From: Flavihumibacter cheonanensis | Lineage (GTDB): Bacteria > Bacteroidota > Bacteroidia > Chitinophagales > Chitinophagaceae | Direction of reading: 5' to 3' | NCBI RefSeq assembly: GCF_022352215.1 | Contig: NZ_JAKRWF010000004.1 | Coordinates: forward strand, 1 to 64,000 | DNA: 64,000 nucleotides | Part shown: positions 51,064-60,681 of the stretch, one piece after another | How positions within the stretch are numbered: the stretch's first letter is position 1 | Layout: every line of letters starts with the position of its first letter | The notes under the pieces: generated by a model | Seen by the model: the letters and a program-made list of their open reading frames with translations, nothing else | The model's database searches: none | Told to the model about the DNA's origin: nothing | Translations under genes and position numbers: made by a program

Positions 51064-52392
51064 ATGAAAATTAACCTTCACATGAAATCATTTTATCTTG
51101 GCTGGCTCGTTGTATTACTGTTACCACTTCCAGCTATATGTCAGTCTGAAAACCCAGTTGCCAGTTGGCCAACCTTCTTTATCAAATCGAACCAATCTGC
51201 CTTACCTGCGCCTCCTGCTGTTAAAACAGAGCTGAATGCTGTGTTTAGCAAGCAGTCCGCCATGTCTCCGGAGTTACTGGCAGATATAAAGTATTGGAGT
51301 GCCGGTGCCCCGGGTTACAGATGGGTTAACTGGATCGAAGAACTCTGGCTGTCTTCGAATGCCGGTGAAACAGGTCCGGTATCGGCACTGGTTATGCAGG
51401 TTGCCATTTATGATGCAACCATTGTCGCCTGGAAAGAAAAATACAAGTATCGTCGTGCTCGTCCTGCTGAATTGGATAAGCGGGTAAAGCGATTTGGACC
51501 TGCATTGGAATCTCCTTCCTATCCCTGTGAAAATTCAGTAGCGGCAGGGGTGGCAGTTACGGTGCTCCGTAAATATTATCCTCAGTTGGCAGATTCTGCT
51601 ATGAAATTGGCAGAACGTGTAATGGAGTCGAGAGTGGCAGCGGGACAGGCTTTTCCAAGTGATACAAAAGCAGGATTTGAATTGGGGGTAAACATAGCTA
51701 AACAGGAGCTCGAGTACGTAAAAGATTTTCCACCGGCAGTTCAATGGGATGGTAAAAGACCCGAAGGAAAACAGATCTGGCAGGGTACTCCGATGTTTGC
51801 CAATGCAGGGTTATCAAAAACAGTGATGCTAAAATCTGCTGATCAATTTCGTCCGGGTCCACCTCCTGATTTTACCAAAGACATGCAAGAACTGAAAGCA
51901 TTTAAACCTGGATTTGGTTCAACTGCCAATGCCTTTTATTTTGCTACTGAATCCTTCTGGTCTGATATTTTGGAGAAGAAAGTTTTTGAACACAACCTAC
52001 ATCTGAATCCGCCTAAAGCAGCCTTGATTTATGCCACCGCTGCCATGGGTATGTACGATGGATTTATTTCCTGCTGGGATGCAAAATATACCTATTGGGG
52101 TACACGTCCGGATCAGTATGATACCAGCTTTAAACCGGTATTGTTTTTCTCTCCGCCGTTTCCAGGTTATCCATCCGGACATGCCATGGTTGGAAGTGTG
52201 ATGGCGGAAATCTTATCACATTTTTTTCCTGCAGATGCTGCCTATTTCCGCAAGCGTGCAATTGATGGTGCTGAGTCCAGGTTCCAGGGTGGCATTCATT
52301 TTCGAACGGATAATGAAGTCGGACTGGAAATGGGAAAGAAAGTGGGGGCGTGGATTTTGGAGGAACTAAGGAAGAGGGGGGCGGGAAGATAG
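51064..52392 (+). CDS. Secreted vanadium-haloperoxidase-type PAP2 phosphatase
   Basis: The start chosen is the ATG at 51064, leading to a signal peptide that ends LLPLPAICQ; an ATG at 51082 is an alternative. The three phosphate/vanadate-binding motifs of the family are present near the C-terminus: KYTYWGTRP, GYPSGHAM and SRFQGGIHFRTDNE. The length (~440 aa) matches the secreted vanadium-chloroperoxidase-related phosphatases. The sequence alone cannot separate acid phosphatase from haloperoxidase activity. It is divergent from the LytS/LytTR genes. Confidence 0.88.
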   Translation: MKINLHMKSFYLGWLVVLLLPLPAICQSENPVASWPTFFIKSNQSALPAPPAVKTELNAVFSKQSAMSPELLADIKYWSAGAPGYRWVNWIEELWLSSNAGETGPVSALVMQVAIYDATIVAWKEKYKYRRARPAELDKRVKRFGPALESPSYPCENSVAAGVAVTVLRKYYPQLADSAMKLAERVMESRVAAGQAFPSDTKAGFELGVNIAKQELEYVKDFPPAVQWDGKRPEGKQIWQGTPMFANAGLSKTVMLKSADQFRPGPPPDFTKDMQELKAFKPGFGSTANAFYFATESFWSDILEKKVFEHNLHLNPPKAALIYATAAMGMYDGFISCWDAKYTYWGTRPDQYDTSFKPVLFFSPPFPGYPSGHAMVGSVMAEILSHFFPADAAYFRKRAIDGAESRFQGGIHFRTDNEVGLEMGKKVGAWILEELRKRGAGR

Positions 52393-52415
52393 AGTAAAGG
52401 AAGAAAGGCAATTGG

Positions 52416-52440
52416 AAGACCTGTGGGTAACACAGGTCTT
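52416..52440 (+). terminator. Rho-independent terminator of the phosphatase gene
   Basis: AAGACCTGTG (52416-52425) and CACAGGTCTT (52431-52440) form a perfect 10-bp stem with a GGTAA loop, followed by TTGTT. It is nearly the same element as at 46853-46877. Confidence 0.85.
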
Positions 52441-52524
52441 TTGTTATAAACTGAAGTACCATTTGGGTTCTTGTGTAAAAGGAGTTTTATTTTTTATATG
52501 TAAAAGGCCAATGAGTTTGTTACT

Positions 52525-52989
52525 TTATTCCTGGCTGAAATAGATTTTCTTTATTGCCATTCCCATGCCTCCATGAAATCTTAAAACGAAATAGTCTGGA
52601 ATCTCTATCAGATGCTCAATTGCCTCCAATTGGATCCTTGATTCTCCGAATTTGTCCTGAATGAAAATTGATGAACCATCTAAAGTAATGGATGTAGGCT
52701 GACCAATAAATTTTGAGAGTTCTTTATGGATATGTCTTTTATAATGCCTTTTATATAACCATCTTGTATAGTGGGAATAAAAAACAAATGTGCATATACT
52801 CAGCATAAGAAAAAAAATAAAGAAACTGCCATTGGCTGCATCAATCATCAGTAATCCAGTAATAAAAAATGCTACTGGCGTGAATATTCGCCTGAGTAAT
52901 ACTTTCTGTTGAATTAATTTATTCTTGGATGTGGTGTACAAATAATATTGTAAGTATTCATCCTCTGACACAATATAATTAATTGTCAC
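52525..52989 (-). CDS. YcxB-like membrane protein (154 aa)
   Basis: The product begins ITINYIVSEDEYLQYYLY-like residues (TINYIVSEDEYLQYYLYTTS), followed by two hydrophobic segments (residues ~35-75) and a C-terminal strand-rich cytoplasmic domain (ITLDGSSIFIQDKFGESRIQ). This is the layout of YcxB-like proteins of unknown function. It is a single gene with lower GC than its neighbours. The flanks give no clue to its role. Confidence 0.72.
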   Translation of the reverse strand: MTINYIVSEDEYLQYYLYTTSKNKLIQQKVLLRRIFTPVAFFITGLLMIDAANGSFFIFFLMLSICTFVFYSHYTRWLYKRHYKRHIHKELSKFIGQPTSITLDGSSIFIQDKFGESRIQLEAIEHLIEIPDYFVLRFHGGMGMAIKKIYFSQE

Positions 52990-53103
52990 TTTTTTGATGT
53001 CAAACTACTCAAATAATCATGAACATCAAAATACCGTGAAATTTTAAATGGATTGCTTGTTTAATCCATAAAGATTGCATTTTGCAGTGTAAAAGGAATC
53101 GAT

Positions 53104-53709
53104 ATGTATGTACCTGCTGCTTTCCGCTTTGAAGATGTGACCGACATGATAAGTTTTATGAAGCAATACAGCTTTGCGACCATCATTACAGTGAAGGAGG
53201 GGCTGCCTATTGCCACCCATTTGCCATTTCAGATTCAGGAGCAGAAAGGAGGATTGGTGCTCAGATCGCATTTTGCAGCTAACAATGAACAGGCTGGAAT
53301 CATTGAGTCAACAAACTCATTGGTAATCTTTACTGAACCGCATGCATATATCTCACCCGCGCAATACGACAAACTGGAGTCTGTACCTACCTGGAATTAT
53401 TTGGCTGTTCATGCCTATGGAAAGGCAAACATTGTACGGGATGAAAAGCTGGTACAATCCATGTTGGAAGAAATGATACAGGAATTCGAACCCGCTTATT
53501 TGGAACAGTGGAACGGACTCACAGATAAATTCCGGAAAGGTATGATGAAGGGCCTGGTAGCTTTTGAAATACCCGTTACTGATTTGCAGGGTAAGAAAAA
53601 GTTGAGCCAGAATAAAACAGCAGCAGAGCGCGATCGGATAATAAGCAGGCTGGAATCCGAAGGCGATGCAGCAGCTAAACAACTGGCTCAACATATGCGA
53701 ATGGGTTAA
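53104..53709 (+). CDS. PaiB-type FMN-binding negative transcriptional regulator
   Basis: This 201-aa protein has the PaiB/split-barrel flavin-fold layout: MYVPAAFRFEDV at the start, FATIITVKEGLPIATHLPF, LRSHFAANNEQ, YISPAQYDKLESVPTWNYLA and VHAYGKANIV. In Bacillus, PaiB lowers protease and sporulation gene expression together with PaiA. In most bacteria its real function is unknown and it may simply be a flavin-binding enzyme. The last 4 nt overlap the convergent TPR gene. Confidence 0.9.
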   Translation: MYVPAAFRFEDVTDMISFMKQYSFATIITVKEGLPIATHLPFQIQEQKGGLVLRSHFAANNEQAGIIESTNSLVIFTEPHAYISPAQYDKLESVPTWNYLAVHAYGKANIVRDEKLVQSMLEEMIQEFEPAYLEQWNGLTDKFRKGMMKGLVAFEIPVTDLQGKKKLSQNKTAAERDRIISRLESEGDAAAKQLAQHMRMG

Positions 53710-55700
53710 TCAAATAAGGCGGCTACCACACCCTTCCTGCTTACTTTATAATCATCTGATCCTGTAAGCAAACTTTTATTGTTGACCGATTCGATTCCTC
53801 CATAGTTGGAGCCAACTTTAATTCCTCCAATTGGTAGCGGGTTGATGTTGAGTCCGAGTTTATAAGTATTTCGAATACCGAAATCACTGAATTGTTTATT
53901 GTCATCAAAGCTGAGATAAAACTGCGACTTAGCTTCGATCTTTAAAATACGGGCAATTTTATCCTTGATGCCTACGCCGACCAGCAAGGTAGATTTCCCG
54001 GTTTTAAATTCATGTTCAAATCCTGCCATCAAAGCACCGCCTGCTTCGATGGCATATTTGTTACAATCCGCCTTTACAGATACACCGCCAAGATCCACTT
54101 CAATATTTAACCAGGACGGGCAGCCCATTTTCCATTCCCGATCCGCCTGCACCAGGCTATCCAGATCAGAAGGCTTATAATCCGGAATACATTCGCCAAG
54201 CAGGTTACTTACCTCCCCTCCGGTGTACATGAGCATGGCCAGACTTAGAAAATTAAAATAACCGGCTACCGCATTGTATACCATGGCCTGGTTGGCAGGT
54301 GAGGGATCCAGTTGAACGATGGCAACCAGTTGGTTGATATAAGATTTCCATCGTTGTGCACCCAAATCAAAAATGGGTTTTACCTGGCTTCCTACTTCTC
54401 CCAGCAGTTTGTCTGCCAATGGTCTTTTCTGGTTCTCGCAACAGGCAATGGCAAATTCCTGTTGAACCGTGATACTACTACCAGCAGGCGCTTCGGGGCA
54501 TTTAACGCGGGTGATTGCCATGCTATTCCGGGTGATGATTTCTTTTAATAATTCGGATTCACTATCTCCATACGGAATAAGATATTCTGGTGTGAATTCA
54601 TTGCCCAGTTCTTCCAGCATAGCTTCCACCAGATCGAAGTATAAACCCGGATATGCATCCGCATCCTGGCTGGCAGCCATATTGACCTGCAAGGCATTGT
54701 TCATCCAGAACAACATTTCTGCCTGGATACTTGCTGCATAGGTCTGCAGTTCGTTTTTTCTTGCTGCCAGTTCTTTGGTAGAAGAAGGATAATCTGGCAA
54801 GGAAAACTTGCCAAGTGTGATTTCTTCAAAATAATCTTTTTCACCCGCGCCTTTGTATTTGTTACGGTTTCGGGCAATCGCTCCCACATTGAACTTCTTC
54901 CCCATTTTGTAAGCCATTGCCAGCGTTGATCTTCTTAAGGAAACACTCAGTTCCTTTTCAAAGTATAACATCGCTTTTTCGTACTCCTTCTTGTAGTAAT
55001 GAATCATTCCCATACTATGATTGGCTTCGGGATTCAAGTCATCAATTGCAAGGCACTCATTAAAATAATTCATGGCAATTTGCATATCACCAAGTCCCAT
55101 ATAGGCCTGTCCGATGTTATTTAAAAGTGTGCTGCTGTTAGGTACTTTTTCCAGTCCATACATCAATAGGGGAATTGCTTTCTGTTCCACCCTGCACATA
55201 GTTAATATAGAAGCAAGATTATTCAGACTGTTGATTTCATCCGGATCTCTTTTAGTGACTTCCATTAATAGTAGCAATCCTTCTTCGGGATTATCCTGGT
55301 AGAAAGAGGCAATCGCTTTATCATCGATTTGCTCAACTGTAAGTGATTCTACCTGCTTATTGATTTCTTCAATTTTAGGAGCAGGAATTCCCTTTTTTAT
55401 CTGCTGTATGGATTGCTGCAGACTGGTGCTGATCTCCTGCCTGGTTGGCGGACGGGAAGGAATCAGGGAGAGTCTTTTTAAATCCTTGGCTGGAGGTTTT
55501 AATTCCATTTCGGGAAACGCAACTGGTGCCAATTGAGAAGCCTGGCTAATCAGTTTTTGTTTATAGGCTTCCCTTTCTGCAGGACTCATTTTCAAGAGTT
55601 GGTTCACATCAACAGCTGTTGGAGCTGGTGTGGATTTATTTGTTTGTCCGTAGCTGTAAATTGAAATTAACAGCACCAGGATCATTCCTGACAATTTCAT
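53706..55700 (-). CDS. Secreted TPR-repeat protein (664 aa)
   Basis: A signal peptide (MKLSGMILVLLISIYSYGQ) precedes a low-complexity, Pro-rich linker. TPR repeats lie around residues 150-270 (EINSLNNLASILTMCRVEQK, STLLNNIGQAYMGLGDMQIA and EANHSMGMIHYYKKEYEKA). The remainder is a long helical region, and the C-terminal ~130 residues (from about 535) are strand-rich and may form a barrel-like or outer-membrane domain. Its role is unknown; an envelope or secretion-related scaffold is plausible. Its last bases overlap the paiB-like gene end. Confidence 0.8.
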   Translation of the reverse strand: MKLSGMILVLLISIYSYGQTNKSTPAPTAVDVNQLLKMSPAEREAYKQKLISQASQLAPVAFPEMELKPPAKDLKRLSLIPSRPPTRQEISTSLQQSIQQIKKGIPAPKIEEINKQVESLTVEQIDDKAIASFYQDNPEEGLLLLMEVTKRDPDEINSLNNLASILTMCRVEQKAIPLLMYGLEKVPNSSTLLNNIGQAYMGLGDMQIAMNYFNECLAIDDLNPEANHSMGMIHYYKKEYEKAMLYFEKELSVSLRRSTLAMAYKMGKKFNVGAIARNRNKYKGAGEKDYFEEITLGKFSLPDYPSSTKELAARKNELQTYAASIQAEMLFWMNNALQVNMAASQDADAYPGLYFDLVEAMLEELGNEFTPEYLIPYGDSESELLKEIITRNSMAITRVKCPEAPAGSSITVQQEFAIACCENQKRPLADKLLGEVGSQVKPIFDLGAQRWKSYINQLVAIVQLDPSPANQAMVYNAVAGYFNFLSLAMLMYTGGEVSNLLGECIPDYKPSDLDSLVQADREWKMGCPSWLNIEVDLGGVSVKADCNKYAIEAGGALMAGFEHEFKTGKSTLLVGVGIKDKIARILKIEAKSQFYLSFDDNKQFSDFGIRNTYKLGLNINPLPIGGIKVGSNYGGIESVNNKSLLTGSDDYKVSRKGVVAALFD

Positions 55701-55781
55701 TTTATAAGGTTTAGGGTAGCAAATATCTTTTCATGTTACATGTTGTATAGTCCTGGTTTACATGAAACGTTGTTTTTTATG

Positions 55782-55840
55782 TATGAACTGAAAGGGAAAA
55801 AATCACATTCCGTTTCATTCACGGAAAAATACAGTTCATA
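55782..55840. promoter_or_regulatory. Nested inverted repeats before the OmpA-family gene
   Basis: TATGAACTG (55782-55790) pairs with CAGTTCATA (55832-55840), and inside this TTCCGT (55808-55813) pairs with ACGGAA (55821-55826). The start codon follows at 55903. It could be a 5'-UTR structure or a regulator site. I see no clear promoter box. Confidence 0.35.
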
Positions 55841-55902
55841 ACTATTCTACTTGCTATAGCGATGGTATCAAGTCAAATTTGTCCTTCAAAATTGAAAGCA
55901 AT

Positions 55903-57180
55903 ATGAAGCGGATCGTTATATTCTCTATATGTTTCGGAATAACAATTGGTGGCTATTCGCAAACCAGGATACTGAATAAGGTGAAATCTAAAACAACTGC
56001 CAAGGTTAACCAGCGTGTAGACCGCCATATTGATAATGCTATCGATAAAACCCTCGATGAAATCGAATCAGGTGGTAAAGAGGCCGTGCAAACTGCTGAT
56101 ACAACCAAAGAACAAAAGCAGGTGGCTAGCAAGGGAATCAATACACAGTCCAGGTTTGATTTTATTCCGGGTGAGCAATTGGTTTATTTCAATGATTTCA
56201 GTTCTGATCCGGTGGGTGAACTACCGATCAACTGGAATACCAATGGTACTGCAGAAGTAGTGACAATTGAAGGGCTGGAAGGAAAATGGGTACAGCTTTT
56301 TCAGAATGCTACTTATCTGACTGACAATACCGATTCCCTATCGGAGAATTTTACAGTTGAGTTTGATTTGATCATGAAGCAAACCAATCCCAAAGCACCC
56401 TTTCCGGTACTTGCCTTTGGCGTATTGGCATCCGGTAACTACCCGGCCTCAGCGAACGAACTCTTAAAGGGATATACTGAAACATTTGCTACTGAATTGA
56501 ATATCCAGCCACTTGGAAATAATGACTCACAATTGCATTTGTACACATTTCAGAATCGATCGAAATACCTGAATACGGATTTGAAGCGCTATGGAAAGTT
56601 GCAGGAATATTTCAACCGGGTATTACATGTATCAATGCAAGTGCAGAAAGAACGGTTACGAATATGGCTCGATGGCATCAAGCTCTATGATCTGCCAAAA
56701 GCAATAGCACCCAATACAATCATTAATCAATTCTATTTGGTAGTAAGACGATATGGTGGTGAAGAAGCTGAAGTAGGATATGCCGTCGGTAATATCAGGA
56801 TGGCGAAAGGGCTGCCTGATACCCGCCATAAACTGCTGAACGAAGGCAGGTTTTCCACTACCGGAATTTTGTTTGAAAAGGGGTCCGCACGCATTGAAGA
56901 GCAAAGCAATGGTGTACTGAAGCAGCTTGCTGAGGTATTAAAAGGCGAATCTGTTCGAGTAAAAATTATTGGTCATACTGATAGTGACGGAAATGATTCC
57001 GGCAACCTGGAATTGTCAAGAAAAAGAGCCGCCGCTGTAAAAACAACCCTGGTGGAAAACTTTGGCATTGACGCATCGCGGATCGATACTGACGGTAAAG
57101 GAGAATCCGAACCAGTTGGTGATAATCAATCAAAAGCTGGTCGCGCACAAAACAGGCGGGTTGAATTCATCCGGCTTTAA
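55903..57180 (+). CDS. OmpA-family envelope protein (425 aa)
   Basis: The start is the ATG at 55903, giving a signal peptide that ends IGGYSQ. A helical, charged segment follows (residues ~25-85). Next is a concanavalin-like strand-rich domain (GEQLVYFNDFSSDPVGELP to NQFYLVVRRYGGEE). The C-terminal OmpA peptidoglycan-binding domain (residues ~315-425) has IIGHTDSDGNDSGNLELSRK, then RAAAV, and AQNRRVEFIRL. It likely anchors an outer-membrane assembly to peptidoglycan. Confidence 0.9.
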   Translation: MKRIVIFSICFGITIGGYSQTRILNKVKSKTTAKVNQRVDRHIDNAIDKTLDEIESGGKEAVQTADTTKEQKQVASKGINTQSRFDFIPGEQLVYFNDFSSDPVGELPINWNTNGTAEVVTIEGLEGKWVQLFQNATYLTDNTDSLSENFTVEFDLIMKQTNPKAPFPVLAFGVLASGNYPASANELLKGYTETFATELNIQPLGNNDSQLHLYTFQNRSKYLNTDLKRYGKLQEYFNRVLHVSMQVQKERLRIWLDGIKLYDLPKAIAPNTIINQFYLVVRRYGGEEAEVGYAVGNIRMAKGLPDTRHKLLNEGRFSTTGILFEKGSARIEEQSNGVLKQLAEVLKGESVRVKIIGHTDSDGNDSGNLELSRKRAAAVKTTLVENFGIDASRIDTDGKGESEPVGDNQSKAGRAQNRRVEFIRL

Positions 57181-57220
57181 TTACTGCATTAACTATAATA
57201 ACAATAAACCTTTCCTAATC

Positions 57221-58039
57221 ATGAAAAAAGTAAATCTATTCATCGCCGTATGCGTGGCGATTCTTTTATCCGGCTTATTTGCCTTTCAATCCGCCAACCG
57301 TTTTGCTGATGATTTTTTAAAACAACTGGGTATCAGCAAGACAGATGCGGATCAAAAAATTGCAGGCAGTTTTCTCTGGGGTTCTCTTGACCAGCAGGGC
57401 GTTCGCAATGCCCGCAATATTGCAGTAGGCAATCGCGCCGCCGTTGCCAGCAGCCTGCTTGCATACGTAAAGAAATATGTTGCGAGTCCGGCTTTTATTA
57501 AAGAGTACAACGAAATGCGGGAGAAGGCCAAACCGGAACTCTTCGTGCCTCAAACTCCCGATGATATGCAGAAAGATATGATAACACAGGGTAAAAAGGG
57601 AATTGCAGACATGGAAGAAAGTGTAAAAAAAGCAGATCCTTCCATGAAACCGATGTTTGAAAAAATGCTGGCGGATTTAAAAAAGCAGCAGGTGGCTAAT
57701 GAGGATCCGAACAATAAACAAATTGCTGCCTATAGAAAAAATTATCCGCAATTTCAAAAGGATGCGGAAGCGGGAAATCAGCGTTTGCTGAAAGAATGGG
57801 AAACCAAATATCCTGTGAATCATATGTTGTTTGTAAAAACCCGGTTGCAGCAATTTCTGGATGAAACTAAAGACATTGATTTTGATGCAGAACTCATTGA
57901 AAAGAATGGTGTAAAATACTTTGTGAATAAGAATTACGAGCAGAAAGGCAATCGCTGGAAAATGGCTTTTCGTGCAGGAAAACCGGTGATTGAAACTGCG
58001 AGAAAATTTACAGAAAACTGGATGACTGAAATTAAGTAA
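57221..58039 (+). CDS. Hypothetical secreted helical protein (272 aa)
   Basis: The start is the ATG at 57221 (MKKVNLFIAVCVAILLSG), with a signal peptide ending near AFQS. The mature part is charged and mostly helical, with many Lys, Glu and Asp (MQKDMITQGKKGIADMEES, KMLADLKKQQVANED). It ends ARKFTENWMTEIK. I do not recognise the family. The gene lies 40 nt after the OmpA-family gene and may be co-transcribed. Two to three hairpins follow it. Confidence 0.75.
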   Translation: MKKVNLFIAVCVAILLSGLFAFQSANRFADDFLKQLGISKTDADQKIAGSFLWGSLDQQGVRNARNIAVGNRAAVASSLLAYVKKYVASPAFIKEYNEMREKAKPELFVPQTPDDMQKDMITQGKKGIADMEESVKKADPSMKPMFEKMLADLKKQQVANEDPNNKQIAAYRKNYPQFQKDAEAGNQRLLKEWETKYPVNHMLFVKTRLQQFLDETKDIDFDAELIEKNGVKYFVNKNYEQKGNRWKMAFRAGKPVIETARKFTENWMTEIK

Positions 58040-58055
58040 AGTATAAAAATGAGGA

Positions 58056-58079
58056 AGGGGGCTAGACAACCCCCTATTT
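58056..58079 (+). terminator. Rho-independent terminator
   Basis: AGGGGG (58056-58061) and CCCCCT (58070-58075) form a 6-bp stem with an 8-nt loop, followed by ATTTT. It lies 17 nt after the stop of the 57221-58039 gene. Confidence 0.6.
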
Positions 58080-58109
58080 TAACCCCTAAACCCTAAACCG
58101 TAGAAAGAT

Positions 58110-58134
58110 TACCAGTTCGAGCTGGTATATTTTT
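58110..58134 (+). terminator. Second hairpin with U-tract
   Basis: TACCAGTTCGAGCTGGTA is a 7-bp stem (one G-U pair) with a TCGA loop, followed by TATTTTT. Confidence 0.5.
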
Positions 58135-58377
58135 AAGATGTGCGTCACATCTGTTTGTTTTGATTTTCGCTTAAATAATGACCAGAAATTGTGCCAAAGC
58201 TGGAAAATGTGGAAAAATCCAGGGTGCTTATTGGCTGTAAATGAGATTTTTAACAGAAAAAAGAGCTCATGTTCTCGCGTACTCTTGCCCGTTGGGGACT
58301 TTACTTTACGGAATTCGTAATTCTACCAGCTTGGACCTGGGATTCTGTCGCTAGTAAATATTACAGATGCTTTCGGG

Positions 58378-60543
58378 TTATCGGACGAGGAGGAGTTGTC
58401 CCTTCTTTCGTATTTGTACGCTGGTTCGGTCTCTTGCTTCCAGCACCCAGATATAGATTCCGGAAGACTGAGTTTGTCCTTTTAGTCTGCCATCCCATGC
58501 CTGTTCCGGAATGCCGGATTCAAATACCAGTTGCCCCAGCCGATTGTATATCCGGAGTTTATAGATTTCAAATGAACCATCTGTGATGGGTTTCCAGGTA
58601 TCGTTGCGGCCATCACCATCCGGACTAAAAGCAGTTGGGAAAAAGAGTCCGGCTGCTTTACGAATCCGAACCCGGATGGTCGAGGTTTCACTCCAGCAAT
58701 TCCCCTTCTTAATTCTGATAAAATAGGTTTTGTCAGAATTACCGGCATTTATGGTAAAGACTCCGGTGAAAGAACTATCAATTGCGGATGTGGATCCTGA
58801 AGCTTGATCAAATAGAAAATATTCCAATCCCGGTTCTGCAGCTATTACGATTTCAACTGTAGCATTTGCATCGGTCCATACTTCTCTTGATTGTGCTGGT
58901 GCAAATTCAATTCTTACTGCAGGTACCTGTATCGGTCCCAATGTGGTTTCGCAGGCTCCGGCGCTTTGCCTGCTGACCAGGAAATAATCGCCAGCTGGTA
59001 ACCCGGTAATCTTTTTTTCTGTACCCAGGGATTCACCGGTTGAGGAAGTCCATTTCAATTGAGTACTAGGATCCAGGTTAGGCAAGCTGAGTTCAAGGGA
59101 ACCTGTGCTGGCTTCACAGGTATCAGCAGTGATTCTGATGTCATTAAGCCGGATAAGATTGGATTGATTGGCCATCGGTTGCAGTGATCCGGTCTGACCA
59201 TTTTTAGTAACAGTCAGAAAATAAGCGCCTGCCAGGAAATTATGCGAAATGGTCCAGTTGCCTTCTGCGTCAGCGGTAGCAGCATTGATATAGGTTTTAA
59301 GCGGACAGGGATCTGAGCAATTGGTGCCATACAGTTGCACTATGGCTCCCGGGTCCGTTTTCCCTCTCAGAATATTTTCAAAATAATAGGTGATGGTATT
59401 GCTACCCTGGATTGCTGTTGTTGAAGGATGGATCTCTCCTAATAGCTGGTTCTGCCATACGATCATTTTTCCTGTACCATATTGCCAGATGGAACCACGA
59501 ATGCGGTTGGTTCCCTCTCCATCAGCTGTTCCAATAGTAACTTCCTTACAATCTGTAACGGTGATGGCAAACCGCAATTCTGCACAGGCTTGTGAACTGC
59601 TGGAACCAAGTAAGTTGGCCCGCATAAAAACCGGATGCTCTATGAGTTTTAATTCGATTGCCCTGTCAACCGAGTAGAGAAAGTTATTTTCAATAAGCGT
59701 TTTTCCATTGTTGCCAGTACTTCCTTCCAGTCGTAATAGAAAAGTGCCATCTGAAATCGGTTGTCCATCTATGTTGTTTGCCTGGTTATCGATGAAGTTT
59801 ATAAAATCGCCAGCGGTATTACTTGCTTCCGTAACCTGCAATACCGTATTGACAAAAAGATTTTTCTCCATACTCAGGCGTTTTGCATTGGCCAGGTAGA
59901 TACCATTGTAATCAGCTTTAGAAAGCACTGTATTCAATCCCACTATATTTCCAACAACGTGAACATCTCTCACAAAACCGGCCTCAACACCATTACGGGT
60001 TTCATTTACCAGGGCAACCATCGCACCCGAAAAAAGATTACCATTTTCTTCTTCACCAATTTGGATTTGGCTTGCATTGCTGAGCTGAATACCAGCTACT
60101 GCCAATTCAAATTGAAAGGGCCCCAGGAGGTTTTGAAAAGCGATGCCCTTTATCGTAATATCAGTAGCCTCAAGTATGCGGAAAAAATGGAAGCGTTGAA
60201 AGCTGAGTGGACCGGTGAAATTAAGAATAATGCCTGCATTGATGCGGGGCACACGCGGTCCCGTGGTACTGCTCCCATCTATCAACAGATTGGAAGGAAG
60301 AGGTGGTAACTCGGAACTCAATTGAATGGTTGGCAGGGCAGAACCAGAACCAGTAAGCGTAAAGAGGATTGTATCTTTTTCTGTGGTGCCATTGGCAGTG
60401 GCGGAAAGGATGGCGTTTCTCAGGCTACCCGGGCCATCATTTGCGGTGCTGGTAACCAAAAAGGTTGCTGCCCGGAGGGTAGATCCGGAAAACAGAAACC
60501 CACAAAGGAATCCCAGGAAACAGGCAAAGCAGTGTTTGGTCAA
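58378..60543 (-). CDS. Type IX secretion cargo protein with gliding-type C-terminal domain
   Basis: This 721-aa secreted protein starts with a signal peptide (MTKHCFACFLGFLCGFLFSG). The N-terminal half is a right-handed parallel beta-helix-like region, with ANDGPGSLRNAILSA near residue 35 and many Asn-rich turns. Ig-like or SprB-type segments follow. The C-terminal ~90 residues are the type B sorting domain: FFPTAFSPDGDGRNDTWKP, IYNRLGQLVFE, AWDGRLKGQ, SGIYIWVLEA. Such proteins cross the outer membrane through the type IX secretion system and are attached to or released from the cell surface. Confidence 0.9.
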   Translation of the reverse strand: MTKHCFACFLGFLCGFLFSGSTLRAATFLVTSTANDGPGSLRNAILSATANGTTEKDTILFTLTGSGSALPTIQLSSELPPLPSNLLIDGSSTTGPRVPRINAGIILNFTGPLSFQRFHFFRILEATDITIKGIAFQNLLGPFQFELAVAGIQLSNASQIQIGEEENGNLFSGAMVALVNETRNGVEAGFVRDVHVVGNIVGLNTVLSKADYNGIYLANAKRLSMEKNLFVNTVLQVTEASNTAGDFINFIDNQANNIDGQPISDGTFLLRLEGSTGNNGKTLIENNFLYSVDRAIELKLIEHPVFMRANLLGSSSSQACAELRFAITVTDCKEVTIGTADGEGTNRIRGSIWQYGTGKMIVWQNQLLGEIHPSTTAIQGSNTITYYFENILRGKTDPGAIVQLYGTNCSDPCPLKTYINAATADAEGNWTISHNFLAGAYFLTVTKNGQTGSLQPMANQSNLIRLNDIRITADTCEASTGSLELSLPNLDPSTQLKWTSSTGESLGTEKKITGLPAGDYFLVSRQSAGACETTLGPIQVPAVRIEFAPAQSREVWTDANATVEIVIAAEPGLEYFLFDQASGSTSAIDSSFTGVFTINAGNSDKTYFIRIKKGNCWSETSTIRVRIRKAAGLFFPTAFSPDGDGRNDTWKPITDGSFEIYKLRIYNRLGQLVFESGIPEQAWDGRLKGQTQSSGIYIWVLEARDRTSVQIRKKGQLLLVR

Positions 60544-60681
60544 GTGGATGGCTTCACCTAAAATTACAAATACCTGGGCTAGAGGTTTAAGCTGCGATCA
60601 GGTTGCGGTCAAATTTCAGTAACTTCGCGTCTATTTCGATCTTTTAGTTTTTATAAGCACTTAAGAATCAGCTAGTTATTT

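Larger units (their letters stand above)
58040..58377. other. Intergenic region with three hairpins, no gene
   Basis: No credible coding frame is seen. The stretch holds the terminators at 58056-58079 and 58110-58134 and a perfect 7-bp stem AGATGTG/CACATCT (58136-58152) followed by GTTTGTTTTG, which could serve either strand. The rest has no structure I recognise. Confidence 0.6.

Noticed and set aside
58081-58099. Telomere-like CCCTAAA units
   Set aside because: Only two units occur within an AT-rich intergenic stretch. This is most likely coincidence in a circular bacterial chromosome.
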